Of a stretch of 64,000 bases of DNA, positions 21,990 to 35,173 are shown piece after piece; positions within the stretch are counted from its first letter, which is position 1, and each line of letters starts with the position of its first letter. Position numbers and translations under genes: made by a program. A model generated the notes under the pieces. The model did not search any database. It saw nothing but the letters and a program-made list of their open reading frames with translations, and was not told the origin of the DNA. The stretch comes from Scleroderma bovista (lineage: Eukaryota > Basidiomycota > Agaricomycetes > Boletales > Sclerodermataceae), in NCBI GenBank assembly GCA_037178675.1, contig JAYMGJ010000384.1, forward strand, positions 48,984 to 112,983, given 5' to 3'.

Positions 21990-24520
21990 CTAACGAGTTA
22001 TACCAAGTAATATCCCGCCGAGGATTTCCGCGATAGTTTTTGGCTGTCTTATTCTAGCGAGACCCAGAGAAGCAACCACGCCATCATGACCACTTGTAGT
22101 TATAAATTTTAGCCTCCCTATGGTCCATGGGCAGGAGTAGCCAGGGCGCACCGACTTGAAGATCCATAATTGCAAGGGGTCTGAAGTTGCAGATGTAGAT
22201 GGACCCACTCCAGTCGAGAAGTCAATCTGCAGTAAAGTAGGTTGCGAACCCTTCCGAAAAAGTCAGAAAGGAGAATTTGGCGGAATCGATCAGGACGGAA
22301 CGGCGATAGAGACTCCTCCGTCGGAACATCACGAAATAGGGCTCGATTTCATGTGGACGATGAGGTTGGGATGGTACCTCCCCCATATGATCGAACCGGT
22401 TGTTGGACGTGCGTGCCAGCTCGCGTGTTGCGGGATGCCACGAAACTTGAAAGTTGAAAGTGGTCACATGGGAGACCTTGTCCTCTTCGCACTCAACGAC
22501 TAGCCCAGCCTTTGCGAGCTGACAGGGACGGCGAGATTGGCGAGTGCATTATAATCGTCATTCAAGAAAGTTGGAGGAAAACATTCAAAATCGCAAAATG
22601 TGTGAGTGGTCGAGTAGGATTCGGCTGCCCGGCAGTCAAGTGGGAACCTGCAATGGGAACTGCAGCTCAAGCGCTCACCGTGGATACTCAGACAGACTCC
22701 CCTCCGCACTCGCATGCGCATATGAAGTTCACTGGTCTGCAAAATTACCTGCAGGTATGGACGTGGAATGGCAACCTCCGTTTGAAAAACTCGCTTAAGC
22801 GCTCGACCGGGGCCAACGAGAGCGCTTCAAGAGACTGTTTTCAACAGCATTCTTTCTTGTTGCATGTGCAGATCATGATGTGAGTCCCTTTGACCGTTCA
22901 AACTACTTCGTTTTATCCTACCAGCGCAGCCACTTGCAACAATCGGTCATGTGTATTGGAGCTTGACATCCGCACGCTTTCAATGCACAGTGACGAGATC
23001 ACCAGAAGTGGGCAATAATCTCCGTGCACCCATTTTGCCATTGGGTTGTATAAATGGAAGTGTGCGAAGAAGCAATCTCTGGCACGACCTCCGCAGCCCT
23101 ACACTCTGTGGCTATCTATGTATATTCGGATCTGGGTGGTCGAGAACTCAAGCTTCCTTTCGGACATTCACAATAATGTCACCACCTCCCTGTCATACAT
23201 GATCTCATTTGTGACAACCAACATCAGTGTGCGGTTGTAAGTATTCCTCAACTCCATAGCACGCTACCAATTTCACAGCTCTTATCAGAGTCCGATCATG
23301 GCACCAAAACCATGCAATGTCGCATGATACCGAAGTTGATTCGTATTCGGTTCCGGTGGGCACGCCGTAATCGCATTTATTTTGTCCTCGGCATGTGCAG
23401 TGGATGCATAATTCAGTATTTTAAGCGGTAAGCCCCCAGTCGAGCTCCAGTGCACATTACCATAATGGCTCCTTCTACCCGTCCCAAGTTTAAACCAGCG
23501 CCTGAAATCCCGTTGCACGTACCAACATTTGAACCTGAGAAGTCATGCCCTACATGCCACAGCATGATCAATACCGAGTGTTCAGACGAGCCTAAATCGA
23601 TACCAGAAATACCAAAATGCTGGAAAGTGCCACCCACAGAACCAGGGAGGCCATTGTCCTATCTAGCTGCTTCCTTATGGCGCTTGCTTTGTATCATCTC
23701 AATCTTCAAACCCGACCTTGAGGAGCACTGGGTCTCGAAACAAAACACAGAAGGATGGAAAATAGAAGAGGACAGAACTGTCAGTCGCCTAACTAATTCC
23801 AACACTGCTGTATGTACGCCGTTGGCTTATCCCTTTTCCTCGGTGTCCTAATAGTGATATCATCTTGCAGGCTGGACTAATTCTTACAACGACCGCAGTC
23901 TTTATCACAACGCAGCCACCCAGCAACACATGGAATTACTCCCAGACTGCAGCGAATTGCTTGTGCATTTTCGCACTGTCACATTCACTCATGTCCATTT
24001 GGTTCGGAACGTTCGTGATTATCGTATACCAAGCTATGACGCGCAAGTGGGCGCTGGAGGTGATTGCCATGCCAACAGAACCTTGTAGTCGAATTGCTGA
24101 TACCACATTCCTTAGGTGCTAATGGCTAGTCGTTTCCGATTGTCTTGTACACTGATGGCACTTGCACTGCCAACGTGCAACTTGTTTCTTGCGACTCTCT
24201 GCCTTCTTTGTGGTGAGGATATCTGCTTGGAAATCTTTGATCTACTCTCAACCAGAACAGCAATAGCGGCCGTAACCCTTACCTCCCCTCTGCTGGTTTT
24301 ACGGGTCTCGGCAACCGTCGAGGGAGTACTTTGGGTCTTCTTCTGTTTGATGACGTTTTGGAATCTATTGGAAGTAAGCTTCTGGACTGTCCACCTTCCA
24401 CTGCATATCATTGGTCTCGTTATTCCTTTTAAGTGGAGACGCCCTGCTAATAACACCAACCAATCCCCCGTGTAGTTCTTGATGTTAGCTGCCGTTAGAC
24501 AGGAATGTTTGTTTCGTTTC
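21990..24520 (+). repeat. Tandem duplication unit 2
   Basis: Second unit of the ~3.45 kb offset duplication; see the unit at 18540 for the anchor pairs. The upstream non-coding half is shorter here and has diverged strongly, while the exons stay alignable across their whole length. Confidence 0.8.
23465..24475 (+). CDS. Multi-pass membrane protein with CxxC N-terminus, tandem copy 2
   Basis: Exon 1 is 23465-23809 (115 codons, donor GTATGT). It starts MAPSTRPKFKPAPE, carries CPTCHSMINTEC, then PKCWKVPPTEPGRPLSYLAASLWRLL (broken for length). Exon 2 starts at 23871 (AGLILTTTAVFITTQ). Exon 3 starts near 24118 (VLMASRFRLSCTLMALALP) and ends FKWRRPANN...V at 24475. Predicted size is ~290 residues with about six hydrophobic spans. 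The last intron may start at GTATAC after FVII, which keeps frame. The GTGAGT seen further on in copy 1 is GCAAGT here, but using it breaks the frame. This copy has the complete N-terminus and is the better candidate for activity. I do not recognise the function. Confidence 0.65.
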
Positions 24521-25906
24521 ATGTCATATACAGCTGTCACGAGATTTAGCGCTATCCACATAGCGATATCGATACCAGACGGGTCGATTATGCCAGACGG
24601 GTGCAGTCACCCTAAGAGTAAGGTTCTCTGCTATTTGCCCATTCTCTGTTTTAAAAATGGAGCCGTTGGTGCACCGTTGGGGTATTCAAAGTAGATGTAC
24701 ATACGCTGCAGATTTAGTCTTTACGAAATGCAATCCAGTGAGCGATTAGGGGTGGAAGACCATTTGTAATAGGACAATCTATGCAGTTTGTAGTCACTTG
24801 CGATATGCACGATAGCGGATAAGGCAAGGAGTACAGCCGTCCCCAGTAGCTTGATAGTTCGGAGATCATGTCAGACGCCCACGTCCTACACAGCAACTCA
24901 CTCTACCTGCGCCGACGTCGGATCAAGTAGCATACATCTGTTGGACCGTTTTCCTGAAGAGATCCTCTTTGTCGACAAGTTTGACGCGAGTAGTGCGCAG
25001 ACAAGCGAGAGCATGCTCTTGACGAAGCTGAAACCGTGAGACAACAAGAGAACGAAATATACGACACAAACTGTCCCATAGAATAGAGGATGACCGTAGG
25101 CATCAGTTTGATTTACAGAAGAACTGGTTCTTTGGTTGAAAAAACCGATATATCGGGACTACCATACCCTTGGCAAGTACCGATCCACGATACTCTACAT
25201 CACCCAGGATTTTCACCCATTTTTGGATTCGCTTGCCTGAACCGTTTGGAATCGTCCACTTGATGGCAGCTGTAGTACATACCTCGAACACTAGCCATGT
25301 CGTGCCTCGCAAATGCGCGACACACTTGATCCACCCAAAGTGGACTGCTGGCTCAGGAAATGGCCGTTATACGCATGCCACGAGGACGTTGGCGGGGGAT
25401 GACGACACATGCAACCTGTGGCACGCGGAGTCAGTGGGTGATCGTTCCATTATCGTTCTTGATTGACGTGACCTCCGCAATTTGAGTTATGAGTATCTCC
25501 TCAGCAGGTCGTTGTGATGGATCAAATGCTCGGGGGTTGCGAGAAAGGCAGATTTAGAGAGAGAGGCTTAGTGCCCTGCTATTGTAGTATTGTATCAGGT
25601 CGATGTCGACGTGATATCTCCTGACGCGACCGTCGAGTCGCTTTCGACACACAACGCTCTTATTGCCCAAGATGACCAGTAGACCTAGCGAACTGCGGCG
25701 ACTCTAGTGGTGCGTAAACTTTCCAAGTGGGCAAGACGTCTACAAGGGCGTGCAAGGGTATCCTCGAGCTGGGGAAAAATGATGCGAGCGAGATGGATCT
25801 GGGCGTGCATTAGACAGATAGCCAAAAATATGCACTGTGTGTTAGTGTGCTTAGCGGAGACTTAGATAGTTGGACATTCGGTCGATATGTCGATGGAGAA
25901 AAAGAA
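24521..25906. other. Gene-poor spacer
   Basis: Weak minus-strand frames at 24714-24896, 24903-25103 and 25103-25312 have some hydrophobic stretches but neither splice-linked continuity nor a family I know. They could be remnants of a small membrane-protein gene. Otherwise empty up to the tRNA. Confidence 0.3.
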
Positions 25907-25985
25907 GGGCCTTGCTGGGAATCGAACCCAGGCCACTTGCAATTGTGAACCCAAAGCAAGTATCGTACCTCTAGACTACAAGGCC
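25907..25985 (-). tRNA. tRNA-Pro (UGG) with a short intron
   Basis: Read on the minus strand it folds as a complete tRNA. The acceptor stem GGCCTTG pairs with CAAGGCC (7 bp), with C as discriminator. The D arm holds AGAGGTA. The anticodon stem CTTGC pairs with GCAAG, and the T arm is CTGGG-TTCGATT-CCCAG. The loop between the anticodon stems is 15 nt, so TGG is followed by G37 and an 8 nt intron at the canonical position, giving a 71 nt mature body. It reads proline codons. It lies 240 bp upstream of the chitin synthase start, in the opposite orientation. Confidence 0.92.
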
Positions 25986-26222
25986 TTGCATGGATCGATG
26001 GACAGGCGTCCCTCATGTACATCAGGTCTCAGTGTTAATGCTGTCCACGAGAACAGCCAGTGTCGTCTTTGCGGTGGGATGAAAAGCTGTGGTGCCGTCG
26101 AGTCTAGTGTGTACACAGTTGCAGTCGGTACTTTGTTTGCGTTTCCCCAAGTTCGTCTCCCCAACCCAAGGTCGTGGGAACAATCAACTTGTCTCTTCTC
26201 TTCCACCTTCCTTTCTTTCCTC

Positions 26223-29200
26223 ATGAACAGACAGTCAAGTCTGACCATGGGACACCTCGAGTCCGTCTCAGACTTGACAACCCTCGACACTCCTTCTGAC
26301 GATGTCATCGTCAACTGTCTCCGCGAACGTTTCATGTCTGACAACGTATACACTGGCATTTCCACATCCGCACTCGTCGTAGTGAACCCGCACAAATATA
26401 TCTCGTCAAACGCAGACTCGGTGTTGCACAAATATGCAGCAGAGTATCGAGATACTACTCCAGGGAGGGTCGCTCTGCCGCCACACATCTTTCAGCTGGC
26501 GAACAATGCGTACTACCACATGAGACGGACTGGGCAGGATCAGTCCATGCTGTTCAGGTGCGTACATCGTATATGCATTCCACGTTAACATGCTTAATGC
26601 ACCATGACAGCGGAGAAACTGCAAGCGGCAAATCCGAAAACCGGCGTCTCGCCATCAAAGCGCTCCTCGAACTCTCCGTCTCCAATCCAGGCAAAAAAGG
26701 ATCCAAACTCGCTAGCCAAGTACCCGCTGCAGAATTCGTCATTGAAACGTTCGGAAACGCACGCACACTCTTCAATCCGAATGCTTCCCGTTTTGGAAAA
26801 TATACGGAATTGCAGTTCACAGACCGCGGCAGACTCTCCGGGATAAAAACACTCGATTATTATCTAGAGCGGAACAGAGTCGCGGCCGTGCCTTCTGGTG
26901 AACGCAACTTCCACATATTCTACTACCTCGTCGCAGGTGCATCACCGGAGGAGAGACAACATCTACATTTACAGGAAAAAGTCCAATACAGATACCTCGG
27001 CCAGCGCAGCACTGGTACCCGTCCCAACAGCGTCAGAGACGATGACGCACACCGTTTCGAACAACTCAAAGTAGCTCTCAAAACCATCGGCCTGTCAAAG
27101 CGGCACGTTGCGCAGACGTGCCAACTCATCGCCGCCATCCTCCACCTCGGCAACCTCGAATTCACGATCGACCGTTCTCGCGACGTCGACGCTGCGGTCG
27201 TGCGTAACACAGATATCCTGGCTCTTGTAGCGGATTTCCTCGGCGTTCAGCCCTCCGCCCTCGAGAATGCGCTCTCCTACAAGACTAAAATGGTCAAGAA
27301 GGAGCTCTGCACTGTATTTCTCGATCCTGATGGAGCTTCTGACAATCGTGACGACCTCGCTAAGACCTTATATTCTCTTTTGTTCGCTTGGCTTAATGAA
27401 CATATCAACCAGCGTCTTTGCAGAGACGATTTTGATACCTTTATCGGACTCTTCGATCTTCCAGGTCCACAGAACATGACCGGTCGCCCCAACTCGCTCG
27501 ACCAATTCTGCATTAACTTTGCAAACGAGCGTTTGCATCATTTTATCCAGCGCCGCCTATTCGAGGCACACGTGGACGAATACAAAAGCGAAGGCATAGC
27601 CTCACTCGTCCCCCCCATTCCCTACTTCGACAATTCGGAATGTATTCGCCTTCTTCAGAACAAACCTGGTGGACTCATTCACATCATGGACGACCAGGCC
27701 CGTCGATCGCATAAAAAGACGGACCATACGATGATAGAGGCGTTCGGAAAGAGATGGGGAAACCATTCTTCATTCAAGCTCGGTGCAATGGATCGATCTG
27801 GATACGCTACATTTACGGTTAATCATTTCAACGGGCCTGTTACATATTCGTCAGAGGGGTTCTTGGAACGCAACCTCGATGCCCTCAATCCAGACTTTGT
27901 GGCTCTCCTTCGGGGAACTTCCGCCTCTGCATCCGCCTCTGCCCCTGCGTCTGCTGCTGGTGCGGGGCTGGGCACAGGCACCGACGCAATGGAAGGCGCA
28001 GGATCCATCAACCCGTTCGTTAAAGGTCTCTTCTTGGGCAAAGCCATCGCAACGCAAGCACATCCCAAGAGTGAGGATACCATCGTAGCGGCACAGCAAC
28101 CTGTCAAACCTATGCGTGCGCCCTCTACTCGGCGCAAGGGCACCGTGAGACGAATGCCCGTGGGGCGCGACACCGCCACAGCCACAATCGCCGACGAAGA
28201 TCGGGACGACGAAGATGGAGCTCAGCACGGCGACGCCGGTACCAGCGGTGCAGGTGGGAGTGGAGCGGGAGCACCGTGTGTCGCAGGCGAGTTCCGCGCT
28301 GCACTCGATACGTTGTTCGACACACTGTCCGAGACGCAACCGTGGTATATATTCTGCATAAATCCCAATGATGCGCGTCTACCCAACCAGCTCGAGGGGC
28401 GCGCTGTCAAGGTGCAGGTGAGGAGTGCGGGTCTGGGGGCCGTTGTGGCGCGATGTGGTGGTGGGAGTGCAGGTGCTAAGGGAAGAATGTGGGAAGTGGG
28501 CGTCGAGATTGGGGAGTTTTGGAGGAGGTACCGTACTCCTCTGAGTGCGGAAGGAGTTTTTATACCGGAGGAGAGGGAGCAGAGAGATGGCATTGCATAT
28601 GCAAGGACGGCATTGGGGCTTGGCGAGGCAGATGTGGTCGTAGGTCAGTTCAAGGTGAGTAGTATTATCTCTGAGTTCGCAACGGTGGTGATTATGACGA
28701 TACACAGGTATTCATGTCCCAGGCGGCATTCCACTCGCTGGAGGACCGCCTACGCGCAGCAGACGTCGACGAGCAGAAGCGCAATCGCCTACGTGATGCC
28801 GAGGTCGAAGCCGGGCTAGACGTACGCCAGGGTAACGCCGGCGATCCTTATGCGCCATATCTATCCCCTTCAGTTGCTGGAGGTGAAGATGCTGGATTTG
28901 GGAACACATATGGTGACCAAGCACCGCTTGTCGGTCGGGGATCGTCTTTCCACCGCGAATACGAGGACGATGTAGACGAAGACAAGTCCGTGCGGAGCGA
29001 CGATTTCGATTACCGCAGCCGTCTAACGAGCGATCGGGACGATTCCAATTCTAACTATGGTACCGAATCGTACGCGCCCTCTAGGAATATGTTTCAGACT
29101 GCGGATAAGGAGGGACACGTACCCAAGGAGACGCTGCCGGGTGAAATTCTGGAAGGCGAGACGATAGAGACGGTGAGGGAGACGTCGGCAAGAAGACGAT

Positions 29201-32200
29201 GGGTCCTGTTGTGCTGGCTACTCACCTGGTGGATTCCGTCTCCTTTCCTGAAGTGGTTCGGACGTATGAAACGACAAGACGTGCGTCAGGCCTGGCGCGA
29301 GAAGCTCGCTCTGAACATGATCATCTGGTTCATATGCGGTTGTGCCGTATTTGTGATCGCCGTGTTGGGCTTGGTCATCTGTCCCACTCAGCATGTCTTC
29401 AATACGTCCGAGCTCGCCTCTCATTCGTATCAGAACGACCCGAATAATGTGTATACGTCCATTCGGGGCGAGGTGTTTGATTTGTCGGGCGTGGCTTCTA
29501 CCCATCAGAGGGTTGTCACTGTTGTGCCGACCAAGTCTGTGCTGCAGTACGGAGGGATGTCAGCGGATGCGATCTTTCCTGTTCAGGTACGTTGCCCGTC
29601 TTTAGGTCAAGGTCGTGCGGTGCTTATGCCACTTGCTGGCAGGTGAGCGCGCTATGTAATGGCGTCTCGGGAAGCATCTCCCCCTGGGTCACGCTAAGCT
29701 CCGTGAACAACACTGATCCGAACTCACAATACCACGACTTCCGCGCATTCACCAACGACTCACGTCCAGATTGGTACTTCGAGAGCATGACGATCATGCG
29801 GTGGAATAACCGCGTTGGATACATGGGTTTGACCCCCCAACAGATCAAGAGCAAGGCCAACTCGGGCTCCTCGCTTGGAATATACGATGGGCTGGTATAC
29901 GACCTCACAGATTATATCAATTACCCACCTGCGGTCATAACACCGTCTGGAACCCAGTCGGGGGGAGGTGTCGACACTGCGTTTATGAGCGAGGCAATTG
30001 TGGACTTGTTCAAGTACAATTCTGGTCAGGACCTCACGAAGAAGATCAACGGCGGCCTCGGTCTGGACTCAGATACGCTCCAGCGCCAAAAGACGTGTTT
30101 GCGCAACCTCTTTATGGTCGGTGCAGTTGACAACCGAAACTCGCCGCAGTGCCTGTTCTCGCAGTATATCCTACTCGTCCTTTCCGTTCTCATGGTCTGT
30201 ATTATCGCGTTCAAGTTCATAGCATCGATCAATTTCGGTGCTTTACGTGCTCCTGAAGACCATGACAAGTTCGTCATATGCCAAGTCCCGTGTTATACCG
30301 AAGGCGAGGCATCTCTGCGGCGCACGATTGACTCACTGGCTGTGCTCAAGTATGACGACAAGCGGAAGCTCATTCTGATCGTGTGCGACGGGAACATTAT
30401 CGGATCGGGCAATGATCGACCGACGCCTCGTATCGTGCTGGACATCCTAGGTGCCGATACCAATTTAGACCCGGAGCCACTGAGCTTTGTCTCGATCGGT
30501 GAGGGTGCAAGGCAACATAATATGGGCAAGGTGTACTCGGGCCTGTATGAGTGTGCTGGACATGTCGTACCGTATCTTGTTGTCGTCAAGGTTGGCAAGC
30601 CGACGGAACGGTCTCGACCTGGGAATCGCGGGAAGCGGGACTCGCAGATGGTCGTCATGCACTTCTTGAACAAGGTATATTCGTTTTTTTTACGATGCTG
30701 TTGGTCCACTCAAGTAATGCTGCTAAGGTACACTACGCTGCACCGATGAACCCCCTCGAGCTTGAGATGTTTCACCAGATCAAGAACGTAATTGGTGTCA
30801 ATCCGACGTTTTACGAGTATCTGTTTACTGTCGATGCTGATACCACTGCGGAGCCGTATTCCTTAAACCGCCTTATTTCTGCGTGAGTCATGTTCGTTAA
30901 ATTCGGGACAACGCTGAGTATGTTGTAGCATGATTCACGACAAAAAGGTGCTTGGTGTCTGTGGCGAAACTTCGTTGGCCAATGCCAAGCAGTCCATTAT
31001 CACGATGATGCAGGTATGTACCCATGCGCCACGTTGGAGGGACGTCGCTGATCAACTTACTAGGTCTACGAGTACTTCATCTCCCATCACATGGCAAAGG
31101 CGTTCGAGGGTCTTTTTGGTTCTGTGACATGTTTGCCTGGATGCTTCACCTTGTTCCGTCTGCGCACGCCCGACACACACAAGCCCCTTCTCATATCCAA
31201 CCAGATCGTCCTCGACTATTCCCAGAACCGCGTTGACACCCTCCATATGAAGAATTTGTTACATCTCGGTGAAGATCGATACTTGACAACGCTTCTTTTG
31301 AAGCACTTCCCGATGTACAAGACGCAATTTATCCGGGACGCACATGCGGAGACAGTTGCTCCAGATGACTGGAAGGTTCTCCTCTCACAACGTCGTCGGT
31401 GGATCAACTCGACGATTCACAACCTTGGCGAGCTCATGTTCTTGGACCAACTCTGTGGTTTCTGCTGTTTCTCTATGCGCTTTATTGTCATGATGGATCT
31501 TGTGTCGACACTCATTCAGCCAGTCACGGTTGCATATGTATGGTGATTCGTTCGTCTCCGAGAACTCGACTATCTAACACATTTACAGATCGTGTATCTT
31601 ATCGTTTCCGTCACGTACGAGCACAAAACGGTCCCGTTGATTTCCCTCATCATGATCGGCGCGGTGTATGGTCTCCAAGCCCTGGTGTTTGTCTTGCGCC
31701 GCAAATGGGATATGGTTGGCTGGATGGTTTTCTACATCTTAGCTATCCCTATCTTCTCGTTCATGCTTCCAATCTACTCATTCTGGCGCATGGACGACTT
31801 TTCATGGGGCGCAACGCGTGTCGTGTTGGGCGAGTCTGGTAAGAAGACGATTATTCATGTGAGTGCCTTCCTTTGTACAACATTCCATGACTCATCTGTC
31901 CTGTTCAGGATGAGGGCAAGTTTAATCCCCAATCCATCCCACTCAAGACCTGGAATGACTATGTGCGTGTACACCTTGAGTTTAGTTCACTTGGCTGACT
32001 CGTATACTAGGAAAATGAGCTCTGGGACCGAGAATCGAACCATAGTATTGGCTCGTATGTGCCTCCTGCTCAGTTCCGCAATGATGGTTACGCAGAATCG
32101 CGCACTGCGTCACTGTATGGTCACGAAACGTATTACGAGCCTCGCAGCCAATCACCTGTCCCATCGCAGTTTGGTGCTCTTCCTCCTGGATACCAATCCG

Positions 32201-32523
32201 GTCGCAATACGCCCTTGTCGGTTGGCCACATGCGACCTATGAGTGACATTGGCCTACTACCCCAACCAGGCCTTTCAAGACCACCCACGACATACCTCGA
32301 CATGCCGATACCCCTGACTCAGGAGATGGACTTGACCTCTGGCACACCCAGCGATGTTGATCTCGAGCGTACCGTCCAGGATATTCTACGGACAGCCGAT
32401 CTTAATACCGTCACAAAGCGCGAAATCCGCCGCCAGCTCGAAGAGCACTTCGGCATGGATCTGACGGCCCGTAAAACAACAATCAACGCTGCCATCGACC
32501 GCACGCTACTTGGCCAATCGTGA
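26223..32523 (+). CDS. Chitin synthase with N-terminal myosin motor-like domain (class V/VII type)
   Basis: Ten exons: 26223-26557, 26611-28654, 28708-29586, 29643-30674, 30728-30882, 30929-31013, 31064-31537, 31589-31858, 31909-31962 and 32011-32523. They sum to 5841 nt, i.e. 1946 codons plus stop. The N-terminal ~770 residues form a myosin motor (P-loop [27 protein letters not shown]). Next comes an acidic linker, a membrane span, a cytochrome b5-like segment ([12 protein letters not shown]), and the glycosyltransferase core with EDRYL and the product-site QRRRW. Three or more membrane spans follow, and a DEK_C-type C-terminus ([19 protein letters not shown]). The enzyme polymerises GlcNAc from UDP-GlcNAc into wall chitin at sites of polar growth; the motor region helps tether its vesicles to actin. 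An alternative ATG lies at 26247. The chitin-synthase part is highly conserved and no defect was seen. An Ala/Ser-rich insert (~27920-27960) sits in the motor part. Confidence 0.95.
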
Positions 32524-32939
32524 TATGCGCGCGCTTTCATTTGTTTAGACTATATGATGGACTAGACATTGTGGATGTACATTGGTTTGTGGACCAAACT
32601 GCTTATGCTCCGTACTCACGACGCTGGCGAGCGGAACTTTCTTTAATACTCTCCGCATCATGACCACTGACCTTCATATTTTTTTTATCGTCATATCAAT
32701 CATCCCTCGTGTTCTCTCGTTTTTCTACTAACTTAGAACATTCCTTGAATGATGTCAGCTTTTTTTACTCTCGTTCCCTTTGCATCGGACTCGCACTACA
32801 TCTCTTGTGTTCCATTCGCATAATAGAAAGGATAATCACGAATATATTTCTTCTGTGACTTGAGCGTGACTTACACGTCACGTCACCATCATCGACGCGT
32901 CCACCGTCAAGTCCTCTTGTTATCGACATCTTACTCGAC
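32524..32939. other. Intergenic region between chitin synthase and CCT3
   Basis: Contains the 3' region of the chitin synthase and the promoter of the chaperonin gene. T-rich runs lie at 32680 and 32760. No TATA box is obvious, and there is no gene. Confidence 0.5.
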
Positions 32940-35008
32940 ATGCAAGCCGGCGGACAGACACCAGTGTTTGTGATGAGTGCGAATCTCGTCGCGTATTCCA
33001 TTTAGCTTTGTTGATCAATCAACTCCCTTCAGATGCTGCTCCCGAGAGGCAGTCTGGGAGGAAGGCACAGATCTCGAATATTACAGCTGCCAAGGTGTGT
33101 GTGCTGCATGTATTTTACGATGACACACTCAATTAGAGTCACAGACGATCGCCGATGTCATAAGGACATGCTTAGGTCCTAAAGCCATGCTTAAAATGAT
33201 CCTGGATCCCATGGGCGGTATTCTGTGAGCGTTCCATCTGTTGCCGGGACATCGACTAACTTTCAGTCTCAAAAAAAAGACTTACCAATGACGGAAACGC
33301 GATACTTCGCGAGATCGACGTTGCACATCCCGCAGCAAAAAATATGATTGAACTCAGCAGGACTCAGGATGAGGAGTGCGGTGATGGAACAACCAGTGTC
33401 ATCATTCTAGGTATGTAATGATTGGATATCACCTCCCCTAATAACGGTGAATCAAATCAACCAGCTGGTGAGATCCTGGCACAGTCCCTCGCACAACTGG
33501 AACGCGATATCCACCCCGTGGTAATCATCTCAGCGTACAATAAAGCGCTCAAAGAGGCACTCGAGATTGTCAAACGTATATCCATCCCAATTAACACCAA
33601 CAACGATGAGGAAATGCTCGCTCTTATCAAAACGTCGATTGGCACGAAGTTTGTCGCGCGGTGGTCGGACCTTATGTGTCGTCTCGCATTACAAGCCGTT
33701 CGCACAGTAGCCGCTGAAGAGAACGGACACAAAACGGTGGATATCAAGCGATACGCTCGCGTTGAGAAAATTCCGGGAGGATCTATTGAAGAGTCAAAAG
33801 TTCTCGATGGCGTCATGCTCAACAAGGATATCACACACCCAAACATGCGGAGGCGGATAAAAAATCCCCGGATCATTCTTCTGGACTGTCCGTTGGAGTA
33901 TAAAAAGGGAGAGAGTCAGACCAACATGGAGTTTTCCAAGGAGAGCGATTGGGCGCGCGCCCAAGAGATCGAGGAGGAGCAGGTCGTTGCACAGTGCAAA
34001 CGGATACTTGAGTTCAAACCCGATCTTGTGATTACAGAGAAAGGCATCTCAGGTAAGACGTGTCACACCCATTCTTCGGACTAGCTCACGGGCGCGCGCA
34101 CCAGATATCGCTCAACATGTGTTCGAACGTGCTAATGTCTCTGCCATCCGACGAGTCCGCAAATCGGACAATAATCGCATCGCCCTAGCTGTTGGTGCTA
34201 CTATCGTCAATCGTGTTGAGGACCTTCGCGAGTCAGACATTGGGATACAGTGCGGCCTCTTCCACGTTGAAAAGATGGGAGACGAGTGAGTGCCTCCACC
34301 GTGGGCGACTGCATGAATCGAATCAGATTTAACTTTTTATTCTGCAAGGTACTTCACATTCCTTACCGGATGCAAAAATCCAAAGGCATGCACCATTCTT
34401 CTTCGCGGACCTTCCAAGGATATCCTCAATGAGATTGATCGAAACCTTGCTGATGCCCTGTCCGTTGCTCGCAATGTCTATTTTGAACCGACGCTTGCAC
34501 CCGGGGGCGGTGCCACCGAAATGGCTCTTTCAGTTGGCCTGCACGCCAAGGCGCGCAGTGTCACTGGTGTCGAAGGCTGGCCGTTCCGCGCGGTTGCCGA
34601 CGCGATGGAAGTCATCCCACGCACACTCATTCAAAATGCAGGTGGCAATGCTATCAGAGTGCTCACCGAACTTAGAGCAAAACACGCGGCCGGGGAGCAT
34701 TCATGGGGCGTCAACGGGGATACGGGAAAGATTGTGGATATGAAGAAGTATGGGCTGTATGAGAGTGCCAGTGTCAAGGTATGTTCTGCGACCACTGTAC
34801 TGTGCGATGGATAAATCCCTGGCTGTTAGGTTCAAATACTGAAGACTGCCATTGAGGCAAGTATTTCAAAGATGTTCATTTCCCCACGTACTGACTGTTA
34901 TTCTTGTAGGCTGCTCGAATGCTTCTGCGAGTAGATGATGTTGTGCAAGCCATTCGCAAGGACCGTGAGCGTGAACAAGGGCCACCTCCAGAGGAAATGG
35001 AAGGATGA
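32940..35008 (+). CDS. cct3: T-complex protein 1 (CCT) gamma subunit
   Basis: Nine exons: 32940-32976, 33033-33094, 33145-33224, 33280-33410, 33465-34052, 34105-34285, 34349-34778, 34830-34856 and 34910-35008. They sum to 1635 nt, 544 residues, the normal length of CCT3. Group II chaperonin signatures are present: [14 protein letters not shown], a nucleotide-binding [23 protein letters not shown] (TCP-1 P-loop), [11 protein letters not shown] and [13 protein letters not shown]. The protein is one of eight ring subunits of the cytosolic chaperonin that folds actin and tubulin. Two splice sites are odd: intron 3 must end at AAAAAAAAG|AC to keep LLTNDGN, and intron 8 begins GCAAGT (a GC-AG intron) after a 27 nt exon. 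No defects were seen. It is convergent with the ERT1 gene, 165 bp away. Confidence 0.96.
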
Positions 35009-35173
35009 AAAGCTCTACCATCACATGGCATACTTAAGTACAGGAATCTTGCTACGAATCAAAATTACATCACAACAATGCGATGGATGGAAAAAAAAGG
35101 GAACAAGTGTCGTGTCCAGTTCACAACACCGCCTTCGCGCCAATATATATATATGTAATACACCACAAAAGCA

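Noticed and set aside
32020..32060. tRNA-like text (GAGAATCGAACCATAG) in the chitin synthase
   Set aside because: No matching acceptor or anticodon stems, and it lies in coding sequence with a conserved reading ([12 protein letters not shown]).
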